64,000 bases of DNA from Anaerocolumna sp. AGMB13020 (GTDB lineage: Bacteria; Bacillota; Clostridia; Lachnospirales; Lachnospiraceae). Shown one piece after another: positions 17,290 through 24,910 of this stretch. Position 1 is the first letter of the stretch. Each line of letters opens with the position of its first letter. The stretch lies in the NCBI RefSeq assembly GCF_033100115.1, contig NZ_CP136910.1:992001-1056000 (forward strand). Reading direction: 5' to 3'. The notes below the pieces were generated by a model. It was not told where the DNA came from. It made no database searches and saw nothing but the letters and a program-made list of their open reading frames with translations. A program made the translations under genes and the position numbers.

Positions 17290-18504
17290 ATGTTTCAGTA
17301 TAACACGATTGAAGATGCTCTTGAAGCTCTTCGCAAAGGTAAAATAATACTTGTTACCGACAAGGAAGACCGGGAAAATGAAGGAGACTTTATCTGTTCC
17401 GCCGAATTTGCTACTACAGATAATATTAATTTCATGGCCACCTACGGAAAAGGGCTTATCTGCATGCCCATGAGTGAAGCACTATGCAAGAAATTAGAAT
17501 TCCCGCAGATGGTTGAAGCAAATAACGACAACCATCATACTGCCTTTACCGTATCAGTGGATTATGTTAACACCCTTACGGGAATTTCCGCAGCAGAACG
17601 TTCCCTCACCGCTATGAAGTGTATTGAGGAAAATGCAAAACCAGAGGATTTCCGCAGACCCGGACATATGTTTCCCTTACTTGCTAAAGGTAACGGGGTA
17701 TTGGAGCGGGGCGGTCACACAGAAGCAACAGTGGATCTGATGCGCTTGGCAGGATTAAAAGAATGCGGTTTGTGCTGTGAGATCATGCAGGAGGACGGTA
17801 CTATGATGCGCACCCCTGACCTGATAACCCTTGCAGAGAAATGGGATATGAAATTCATAACCATAGAAGCCTTACAGGAATACCGAAAGAAGCATGACGA
17901 ACTGGTAGCACAGACCTCTGTCAGTGAAATGCCCACCAAATACGGTAATTTTAAAGCATATTGCTATGTGAATAAATTAAACGGTGAACACCATGTTGCT
18001 CTTGTAAAAGGAGATATTGGTACAGGAGAAAATCTCCTCTGCCGTGTTCATTCTGAGTGTCTTACCGGGGATGCCTTTGGTTCCATGCGATGTGATTGCG
18101 GTCAGCAGCTCGCTGCTGCCCTTTCACAGATCGAACAAGAAGGCAGAGGAATCCTGCTCTATATGCGCCAGGAGGGCAGAGGTATCGGTCTTGTAAACAA
18201 ACTGCGGGCATATGCCTTGCAAGATGAGGGGCTGGATACTCTGGAAGCCAACCTCGCTCTGGGTTTTGACGGTGATTTGAGGGAATACTATATTGGTGCA
18301 CAGATTTTACGAAATCTGGGTGTAAAGACCCTTCGCCTGTTGACAAATAATCCGGATAAAGTATACGGACTCTCCGGCTTTGGTATGGATATTATCGAGA
18401 GAGTTCCAATACAAATGTCTGCTAATCCTTTTGATTCTTTTTACTTAAAAACCAAACAGGAAAAAATGGGTCACATATTACATTATGAGAATCAAGGAGA
18501 CTAG
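17290..18504 (+). CDS. ribBA: Bifunctional 3,4-dihydroxy-2-butanone-4-phosphate synthase / GTP cyclohydrolase II
   Basis: The 404-residue fused enzyme supplies both precursors of lumazine. The N-terminal RibB domain (1-200) has [11 protein letters not shown] (acidic metal loop), RPGHMFPL and [13 protein letters not shown]. The C-terminal RibA domain (from about 205) has the zinc cysteines in [15 protein letters not shown] and the EGRGIGL active-site segment. It converts ribulose 5-phosphate to the butanone phosphate plus formate, and opens GTP. An ATG 12 nt upstream is in frame, but GGAGG lies inside that extension and correctly precedes the ATG at 17290. Confidence 0.98.
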   Translation: MFQYNTIEDALEALRKGKIILVTDKEDRENEGDFICSAEFATTDNINFMATYGKGLICMPMSEALCKKLEFPQMVEANNDNHHTAFTVSVDYVNTLTGISAAERSLTAMKCIEENAKPEDFRRPGHMFPLLAKGNGVLERGGHTEATVDLMRLAGLKECGLCCEIMQEDGTMMRTPDLITLAEKWDMKFITIEALQEYRKKHDELVAQTSVSEMPTKYGNFKAYCYVNKLNGEHHVALVKGDIGTGENLLCRVHSECLTGDAFGSMRCDCGQQLAAALSQIEQEGRGILLYMRQEGRGIGLVNKLRAYALQDEGLDTLEANLALGFDGDLREYYIGAQILRNLGVKTLRLLTNNPDKVYGLSGFGMDIIERVPIQMSANPFDSFYLKTKQEKMGHILHYENQGD

Positions 18505-18594
18505 GTTGAAAAAATTGTTTTTCACCCGCAGGTTTGTGCTTGTGCACCACAAACTTGGTATGCAAAAAGAGCGTGCGCAAGAATAGAGGTTAAC

Positions 18595-19062
18595 ATGAAA
18601 GTATTTGAAGGAAATCTTATTGCCAAACAGATAAAAGTGGGGATTGCAGCCGCACGTTTTAATGAATTTATTACTTCCAAACTGTTAAGCGGTGCTCTGG
18701 ACTGCTTAAAGCGTCATGAAATTGAAGAAACGGATATTGAAATAGCCTGGGTTCCCGGCGCTTTTGAGCTTCCCCTAATTGCCGCTAAAATGGCTGCTTC
18801 AGGCAAATATGATACAGTGATATGCCTTGGTGCAGTTATTCGCGGAAGCACTTCACACTATGACTATGTGTGCAGTGAAGTTTCCAAAGGAATTGCCCAT
18901 GTATCCTTGACTAGCGGTATTCCGGTAATGTTTGGCGTGCTGACCACAGAGAATATAGAACAGGCTATCGAAAGGGCTGGTACCAAAGGGGGTAACAAAG
19001 GGTTTGACTGCGCCTCGGGCGCTATTGAGATGGTAAATCTAATAAGGGCGATACAGGCATGA
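18595..19062 (+). CDS. ribH: 6,7-dimethyl-8-ribityllumazine synthase
   Basis: A 155-residue enzyme of standard length. Conserved pieces are ARFNEFIT (20-27), the substrate phosphate-binding [14 protein letters not shown] with catalytic His88, and PGAFELP (54-60). It condenses the RibBA butanone phosphate with the RibD product to make lumazine and forms icosahedral shells in many bacteria. GAGGT lies before the ATG. A small GTTTGTG/CACAAAC hairpin (18532-18554) stands in the 90-nt gap after ribBA. It is the last gene of the operon; no clear terminator follows. Confidence 0.98.
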   Translation: MKVFEGNLIAKQIKVGIAAARFNEFITSKLLSGALDCLKRHEIEETDIEIAWVPGAFELPLIAAKMAASGKYDTVICLGAVIRGSTSHYDYVCSEVSKGIAHVSLTSGIPVMFGVLTTENIEQAIERAGTKGGNKGFDCASGAIEMVNLIRAIQA

Positions 19063-19103
19063 TGAGCCAGCTTACAAACTAAAAATAAAGTTACACTTTT
19101 CTA

Positions 19104-19132
19104 TTGACTTTAATATTATTAAACATTATACT
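19104..19132 (+). promoter_or_regulatory. Promoter of the DUF2089-membrane protein pair
   Basis: TTGACT (19104-19109), 17-bp spacer, TATACT (19127-19132), 41 bp before the DUF2089 start. It separates this pair from the riboflavin operon. Confidence 0.75.
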
Positions 19133-19173
19133 CAATATAGTTAAAGTTATATAGAAAGGTTTGGTTCAATATT

Positions 19174-19470
19174 ATGGAAATTGTCCCTGAATGGATGACT
19201 AATCTGGATGATGAGGATGCTACATTTATGAAAAATTTTCTTATGACATCCGGTTCTCTCAAAGAAGTAGCAAAGTTATATGGCGTAACTTATCCGACTG
19301 TTCGGCTGCGATTAGACAGACTTATTCAGAAAATAACAATAAGTGAGGATACTGCAAATAACCCCTTTATTTCACTAATCAAGAGATTGGCTCTTAATGA
19401 AAAGATTGATTTCGACACTGCAAAGCTTTTGATTACTGAATATAAAAAGACCCAAAAGGAGGAAACCTGA
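19174..19470 (+). CDS. DUF2089-family helix-turn-helix protein
   Basis: A 98-residue protein. EDATFMKNFLMTSGSLKEVA and YGVTYPTVRLRLDRL (about 14-50) match the DUF2089 helix-turn-helix, related to sigma-like/extracytoplasmic regulators, without the N-terminal zinc ribbon some members have. The last third is helical and charged. It is likely a small transcription factor. Its stop overlaps the start of a 53-residue membrane protein (TGATG), so the two are made together and may form a membrane-linked regulatory pair. Target genes are unknown. Confidence 0.8.
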   Translation: MEIVPEWMTNLDDEDATFMKNFLMTSGSLKEVAKLYGVTYPTVRLRLDRLIQKITISEDTANNPFISLIKRLALNEKIDFDTAKLLITEYKKTQKEET

Positions 19471-19631
19471 TGTCTATTACCATACTCATGCTGCTTCTGT
19501 TTTTTACTTTCTTAATATTTGTTGGAGTGGTGTTCTTCGTTGTGTATTTAATTAACTCAAATACTCAAAAGCGTACGAAAAGGAGTCAACAGCAAGACGA
19601 ACTTGACCGTATGAAAATTAAAGATTTGTAA
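19470..19631 (+). CDS. Small single-pass membrane protein
   Basis: A 53-codon gene starting at the ATG that overlaps the DUF2089 stop. AAAGGAGG stands 8 nt upstream, so translation is well supported. Residues 4-28 are a strong hydrophobic helix (FFTFLIFVGVVFFVVYLI within it), followed by a positively charged, glutamine-rich tail (TQKRTKRSQQQ), implying an outside N-terminus and cytoplasmic C-terminus. I do not recognise the family. Tight coupling to DUF2089 suggests it modulates or localises that regulator. Confidence 0.75.
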   Translation: MSITILMLLLFFTFLIFVGVVFFVVYLINSNTQKRTKRSQQQDELDRMKIKDL

Positions 19632-19776
19632 ATAGATAGTTAAAAGCAGTCTTCCTTTCCTGTTATGCACTGCCTGAAAGACCTGTTACCTGTTTCTGGC
19701 TAAAAACCGAAGAATTTTGTTGGATTATAGCCTGCGAACTAGGTAAGAAGCCTTTCAGCCGGTGCGTGAGGAAAGC

Positions 19777-20736
19777 TTACAAGCTCATCATAAATGTATA
19801 TACTCTATCCATCATCTGTGGTATATTCTCATGTCCGAAGTCAGGATATATATCCATTTTCTTCCTGGCATTAATCTTATTATATGCCGCAAACTGGGTT
19901 GAAGGCGGGCAGACAGAATCCATTAGTCCGACATTCATAAATACTTCGCCCTGAATCCTTTTAACGAGATTCTGCAGATCAATATATCCCAGTTTCCTAA
20001 AGATCTCCTCTTCCCGTTCGTGCCTGGGATCAAATTGCCTGAAATAATTCTTAAGCTCTGCATAAGCCTCCTTTGCCAGATCCATATCCCAAACTCTTTT
20101 GTAATCACAAAGAAAGGGATAGACAGGTGCAAGCTTTTTAATGCCCGGTTCCAGTGCTGCACAGGCAAGCGTCAGGGCTCCGCCTTGAGAACCTCCCATT
20201 GCTCCTACCCGTGTTTCGTCAACCTCCGGCATGTCCATCACAATACGGGCCAGCTGTGCTGTATCCAAAAAGATTTGGCGAAACAGCAGATCATCTGCCG
20301 ACTGGTCCAAACCTCTGATAATATGTCCGTTAAAAGTATTACCTTTTACTCCTCCCACATCCTCGGATTTCCCGCCTTGCCCTCTGCAATCCAAGGCAGC
20401 AACAGAATACCCCATAGCCACATAATTCAGTTTGTCATTCCAATCACCGCTATTCCCAGAATAGCCATGAAACTGCAGGATGGCAGGATGTTTTTCATCC
20501 ATATTCTTGGGACGCAGATATTTAGCATGTACTCTCGCTCCTTTTACGCCTGTAAAGAACAGGTCAAAACATTCAGCAAAAGGGACCTGAAATTCAGCCG
20601 GTATCAATTCTACTTTGGAATCAGTTGCTTTCATTTCTGCTAGAGCTCTTTCCCAATATTCATCCATATCAGAAGGGCAGGGACTGCTTCCGTTATATTT
20701 CTTTAACTCTTCTAAAGACATGTCAATCAATGGCAT
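19777..20736 (-). CDS. Carbohydrate esterase family 7 deacetylase (acetyl xylan esterase / cephalosporin-C deacetylase)
   Basis: The 319-residue length is standard for CE7. The family triad is intact: Ser183 in GGSQGG, Asp273 in GLMDS and His302 in GHEN. The RGQ family signature (118-120) and the long beta-interface insert after it are also present. It removes acetyl groups from short xylo-oligosaccharides and small molecules, usually as a cytoplasmic hexamer. No signal peptide. AAGGAG precedes the ATG. It stands alone but fits the deacetylating, oligosaccharide-importing lifestyle seen at 40-64 kb. Confidence 0.95.
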   Translation of the reverse strand: MPLIDMSLEELKKYNGSSPCPSDMDEYWERALAEMKATDSKVELIPAEFQVPFAECFDLFFTGVKGARVHAKYLRPKNMDEKHPAILQFHGYSGNSGDWNDKLNYVAMGYSVAALDCRGQGGKSEDVGGVKGNTFNGHIIRGLDQSADDLLFRQIFLDTAQLARIVMDMPEVDETRVGAMGGSQGGALTLACAALEPGIKKLAPVYPFLCDYKRVWDMDLAKEAYAELKNYFRQFDPRHEREEEIFRKLGYIDLQNLVKRIQGEVFMNVGLMDSVCPPSTQFAAYNKINARKKMDIYPDFGHENIPQMMDRVYTFMMSL

Positions 20737-21328
20737 AATTCATTACTCCTTGTATTTTAATTTTATTTATAAACAGGTAGAAATTTCTTTAGAATATCTA
20801 ATTAAAGTCTTATTTCATCTTTCCCGGAACTTTATGTACAATTTTAATAATCTTTCACCCGTTTTTACGAAAGATGATTCGTTACTCGCTATCCTTCATT
20901 ATATATTCATATTTTTCTAAATACAAGTATACAGTCACGATATTAATTAATAAATATAGTTTTTTATCCAGTATAATTTCCTTTGCATTTGCTCCTGATA
21001 CTGCCTGGGATTATCCGTTAAATATACGGCAAAGTAATACTCCTTCTCCCTAATCTCCAGTATTCCATTTTCTCTACTTAATATAGGGTGGATTACCCTT
21101 ATAAGCAATTGTATCAATCTGTATCTGAAGTCCATCCACACCCGTTTAATAGCAAAATTTTATGGAGATGAAACGAGAAAAACCCATAAAACCGAAGATT
21201 TCTCCTCTGTATTTACAGGTTTACTCTGAATATATTAAATTCTTTTAATATCCTTTCTCTCTTGATGATTTTTTAGCTGATAATGTCAGATTTTAAGGAA
21301 AGTCTATAAAACCTCATAACCTGTTTTC
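20737..21328. other. Intergenic stretch without a supported gene
   Basis: These 592 AT-rich bases separate the CE7 esterase start from the end of the ABC exporter operon. The only open frame (20947-21141, minus, GTG start) lacks a ribosome binding site and recognisable similarity. A short palindrome CTGTATTTACAG lies at 21207-21218. No convincing terminator was found behind the exporter gene. Confidence 0.4.
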
Positions 21329-23137
21329 TTAAGAAGCCTCATCAAACTGGCTGTTGTAAAGTTCTGCATAGAAGCCTTTTTTCCTTAATAGCTGTTCATG
21401 ATTTCCGCTTTCAATAATATCTCCGTCCTTCATAACCAGTATCAGGTCTGCATTTTTAATGGTAGACAACCTATGAGCAATAACAATTGAGGTTCTTCCC
21501 TCCATCAGCTTATCCATAGCTTCCTGTATCAGGACTTCCGTACGTGTGTCAACGGAACTCGTAGCTTCATCAAGAATCAGCATAGGTGCATTTTCGATCA
21601 TGGCTCTTGCTATGGTAATCAGCTGCTTCTGCCCTGCTGAAAGGCTGGCTTCCTCATTTAGAATCGTGTTATATCCTTCAGGCAGTGTTTTGATAAAATG
21701 ATGTACCCCTGCTGCTTTGCAGGCTGCCACTATTTCCTCCTCCGATACCCCGATTTTATTATAAACGATATTTTCACGAATTGTACCTTCAAAGAGCCAG
21801 GTATCCTGTAATACCATACAGAATAATTGATGAACATTCTCTCTTGTCAGGGTTCTTAAAGGTATATTATCTATTCGTATTTCACCGCTGTTAAGTTCAT
21901 AAAATCTCATTAAAAGATTTACCATGGTAGTCTTTCCTGCACCGGTGGGTCCTACGATTGCAATCTTTTGCCCGGCTTTTACCTTTGCGGAAAAATCCTT
22001 TATGATTATTTTATTCTCAGAATATCCAAACTTAACATTCTTAAATTCAATATCTCCTTTTGCCGTTTTCATAATTGTATGTTTACCGCTTTCATCTTCT
22101 AATTCTGCTTCACCTAAGAACTCAAATACGCGATAACTTGCAGCTCCGGTAGACTGTAAGCTTGTGGCTGCCTGAGCAATCTGGCTAAGAGGTTGTGTAA
22201 AGAGACGGACATAAACCATAAAAGCAACAATAACACCAAAGGTTATAGAGCCTTTCATAGCAAGGGCTGCTCCTGCAACACAGACTGCCACATAACCTAT
22301 ATTTCCAATAAAGCTCATAAGGGGCATCATGAGCCCTGACATAAACTGTGACTTCCAGTTGCTTGAAAACAGTTTCTTATTGATCTGTGTAAATTCACCG
22401 CTTAATTCTTCCTCCGCATTATAGACCTTAACTACATTATGTCCGGCATAAACCTCTTCCACATGACCGTTAATGGCACCTAAAAGTTCCTGCTGCTCGG
22501 TAAAATACTTTTGCGAACGTGAAATAATGAGTATCATAATTACAAATCCAAGCAAGGAGGAGCCGATTGCAACCAATGCCATAATCCAGTTGGTAACTAA
22601 CATCATTATAACAGAACCTGCAAGCAGCGTTATTGCAGATACAAGATTTCCGATGCTTTGATTTAGGGTCTGTCCAATGGTATCCACATCATTGGTAACA
22701 CGTGAGAGGATATCACCATAGCTGGTCTTATCAAAATATTTAAGTGGCAGCTTATTTATCTTAACTGAAATATCCGCACGCATGGTTTTGGATACTTTCT
22801 GTGTAACAGTTGCCATTACAAATCCCTGTAAATAGGAAAGTACCACGCTGGCACCATAAAAAGCTGCCAGCCATAAAGCAATGTTACCAACCAGCTTCAT
22901 ATCAATGCTTCCCATTATTCCCTGTGTGATAGCATCAGTCATTTCACTTAGCATATCCGGACCTGTCAGGGTAAAAACCGTTCCGCCCACCGCGCAGGCC
23001 AGTGCAAGGATTATTGCAGGGAAATAAGGCTTACAATAGTTTATCAGTTTACCCCAGGCAGCTGAGAATTCATGTTTTTCACCTACTATGGCGATTCCGC
23101 CTCCCGGCGGATTACGAAAGTCTGATCCTTTACTCAT
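21329..23137 (-). CDS. ABC exporter half-transporter, canonical-site subunit of a heterodimer
   Basis: The frame is open back to 23233, but the ATG at 23137 has GGAGG 9 nt upstream and yields a 602-residue half-transporter. Six membrane helices (about 25-300) are followed by an ABC ATPase domain: Walker A GPTGAGKTT, signature LSAGQKQ, Walker B LILDEATSSVD with the catalytic Glu, and H-loop IVIAHRLSTI. This subunit keeps the Glu and His needed for hydrolysis, while its partner does not. It overlaps the partner gene by 8 nt. The pair should export a lipophilic drug, lipid or peptide. Confidence 0.92.
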   Translation of the reverse strand: MSKGSDFRNPPGGGIAIVGEKHEFSAAWGKLINYCKPYFPAIILALACAVGGTVFTLTGPDMLSEMTDAITQGIMGSIDMKLVGNIALWLAAFYGASVVLSYLQGFVMATVTQKVSKTMRADISVKINKLPLKYFDKTSYGDILSRVTNDVDTIGQTLNQSIGNLVSAITLLAGSVIMMLVTNWIMALVAIGSSLLGFVIMILIISRSQKYFTEQQELLGAINGHVEEVYAGHNVVKVYNAEEELSGEFTQINKKLFSSNWKSQFMSGLMMPLMSFIGNIGYVAVCVAGAALAMKGSITFGVIVAFMVYVRLFTQPLSQIAQAATSLQSTGAASYRVFEFLGEAELEDESGKHTIMKTAKGDIEFKNVKFGYSENKIIIKDFSAKVKAGQKIAIVGPTGAGKTTMVNLLMRFYELNSGEIRIDNIPLRTLTRENVHQLFCMVLQDTWLFEGTIRENIVYNKIGVSEEEIVAACKAAGVHHFIKTLPEGYNTILNEEASLSAGQKQLITIARAMIENAPMLILDEATSSVDTRTEVLIQEAMDKLMEGRTSIVIAHRLSTIKNADLILVMKDGDIIESGNHEQLLRKKGFYAELYNSQFDEAS

Positions 23138-24890
23138 CTCCAAGTTCCTCCTTTGATAATTGTGAATAGGCAATCTCATGGTAAACCTTACAAGTCTTAA
23201 GCAGCTCTTCGTGTTTGCCGATCCCCACAACATTTCCTTCCTCCAGCACTATAATACGGTCTGCATTTCGAATAGTACCGATACGCTGTGCTACAATAAA
23301 CGTAGTAGCACCAAGGGTTTGAGCTGCCAGCTGTGTGCGGAGTACCTTATCCGTCTTATAATCCAGCGCGGAAAAGGAATCATCGAAGATAAAGATTTCC
23401 GGCTGCCTGCAGATTGCCCTGGCAATTGCCAGACGCTGCTTTTGACCACCGGAGAGGTTTGAACCTCCCTGGGATATGGGTGCCTGGTACTTTTCGGGAA
23501 GATTATCGATAAAATCCTTTGCCTGGGCTACTGATGCTGCATTTTCAATATCCTCTTTCATGGCTTTTTTCCTTCCGTTATTGCCAAAAGCTACATTCCC
23601 GGCAATATCGCCTGAGAAAATAACAGCTCTCTGTGGTACATAACCAATCTTATTATGAAGGTCTTTTTGCTTGTATTTCTTAATATCCACTCCATCAATG
23701 AGTACCTGTCCTTCCGTGGCATCGTAAAAGCGTGGTATAAGATTAATCAGTGTACTCTTTCCACTTCCGGTAGATCCGATAAAGGCAACCGTCTCACCTG
23801 ACTTGGCTTTAAATGAAACATCTTTAAGCACATATTCCGCAGCTCCCGGATATTGAAAGCTTACATTCTTAAATTCTACTTCTCCCATTCCCCAGGGTTT
23901 ACTGTCCATATCTCCATCTGTAATTTTGGGCTGTGTATCCAGTACTTCGTTGATACGCCTGGCTGATACTGCTGAACGGGGCAGCATGATAAATATCATT
24001 ACCAGCATCATAAACGCCATAACAACCTGCATGGCATAAGACGAATACACTACCATATCGGAAAACAGAGACAATCTGTCCGGTATATCGGCACCATTGA
24101 TCAAATAGGCTCCAATCCAGTAAATTGACAGTGTAAGTCCATTCATAATAAGAGACATTCCAGGCATCATAATTGCCATAATGCGATTCGTAAACAGATT
24201 GGTCTCTGTCATTTCCTCATTTGCTTTTTTAAATTTCGTTTCCTGATAGTTTTCTGCATTATAGGCACGTACAACCCTGACACCAGTTAGGTTTTCTCTG
24301 GTCACACGATTAAGATTATCTGTTAACTGTTGTACAATCTTGAATTTGGGAAGCGCAAATACAACCAATACCGTAACTAATATAACTAATGCAAAAACAG
24401 CTCCTCCCGTCGAAACAGACCATTGCCAGCTTTTGCCCGCTATCTTTATGATTGCCCATACCGCCAGGATCGGCGCTTTGATCATTACCTGAAGCCCCAT
24501 TGCTATAAGAGTCTGTACCTGGGTTATATCATTCGTGGAGCGAGTAATTAAACTTGATGTGGAAAATCGTCCGATTTCCTCCATGGAGAAGGCTTCAACC
24601 CTGTTGTATAACCCCATTCTCAGCCTGTAGGACAGAGTTGCTGCAAGGCGGGCAGCGAAATAGCCGATTATGATGGAAGCAACTAAACTGCCCAGAGCAC
24701 AAAGGAGCATATACCCTCCGGCACTCCAGATTTCTGACATGGAACTTCCTTCTGTCTGCACCAGCAAGGTAATTTCAGACATATAATCCGGCAGTTTTAA
24801 GTCGAGCCAGACCTGACCTGTTATAAATACCAGACAGAGGGCGACCTGAAGCCATTCTATCTTTTTAAAATACTTTAATATTTTTATCAT
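23130..24890 (-). CDS. ABC exporter half-transporter, degenerate-site subunit of a heterodimer
   Basis: A 586-residue half-transporter with six membrane helices and an ABC ATPase. Walker A is GSTGSGKST and the signature LSGGQKQR is canonical. Walker B, however, reads IFDDSFSALD (Asp where the catalytic Glu should be), and the H-loop is VAQRIGTI (Gln for His). These are the substitutions of the non-hydrolysing site in heterodimeric exporters such as TM287/TM288 or LmrC/LmrD. AAAGGGTG precedes the ATG. It lies 20 bp after the MacB-like gene and overlaps the next gene, making a three-gene operon. Confidence 0.92.
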   Translation of the reverse strand: MIKILKYFKKIEWLQVALCLVFITGQVWLDLKLPDYMSEITLLVQTEGSSMSEIWSAGGYMLLCALGSLVASIIIGYFAARLAATLSYRLRMGLYNRVEAFSMEEIGRFSTSSLITRSTNDITQVQTLIAMGLQVMIKAPILAVWAIIKIAGKSWQWSVSTGGAVFALVILVTVLVVFALPKFKIVQQLTDNLNRVTRENLTGVRVVRAYNAENYQETKFKKANEEMTETNLFTNRIMAIMMPGMSLIMNGLTLSIYWIGAYLINGADIPDRLSLFSDMVVYSSYAMQVVMAFMMLVMIFIMLPRSAVSARRINEVLDTQPKITDGDMDSKPWGMGEVEFKNVSFQYPGAAEYVLKDVSFKAKSGETVAFIGSTGSGKSTLINLIPRFYDATEGQVLIDGVDIKKYKQKDLHNKIGYVPQRAVIFSGDIAGNVAFGNNGRKKAMKEDIENAASVAQAKDFIDNLPEKYQAPISQGGSNLSGGQKQRLAIARAICRQPEIFIFDDSFSALDYKTDKVLRTQLAAQTLGATTFIVAQRIGTIRNADRIIVLEEGNVVGIGKHEELLKTCKVYHEIAYSQLSKEELGDE

Positions 24891-24910
24891 AGCACCCTTT
24901 CCTTTCTGCC

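Noticed and set aside
19671..19760. CTGAAAG/CTTTCAG pair downstream of the small membrane protein
   Set aside because: Only 7 bp with a very long loop; not convincing as a terminator.
20947..21141. 64-codon minus-strand frame starting with GTG
   Set aside because: No ribosome binding site, no recognisable similarity, and placed in an AT-rich gap; not supported as a gene.
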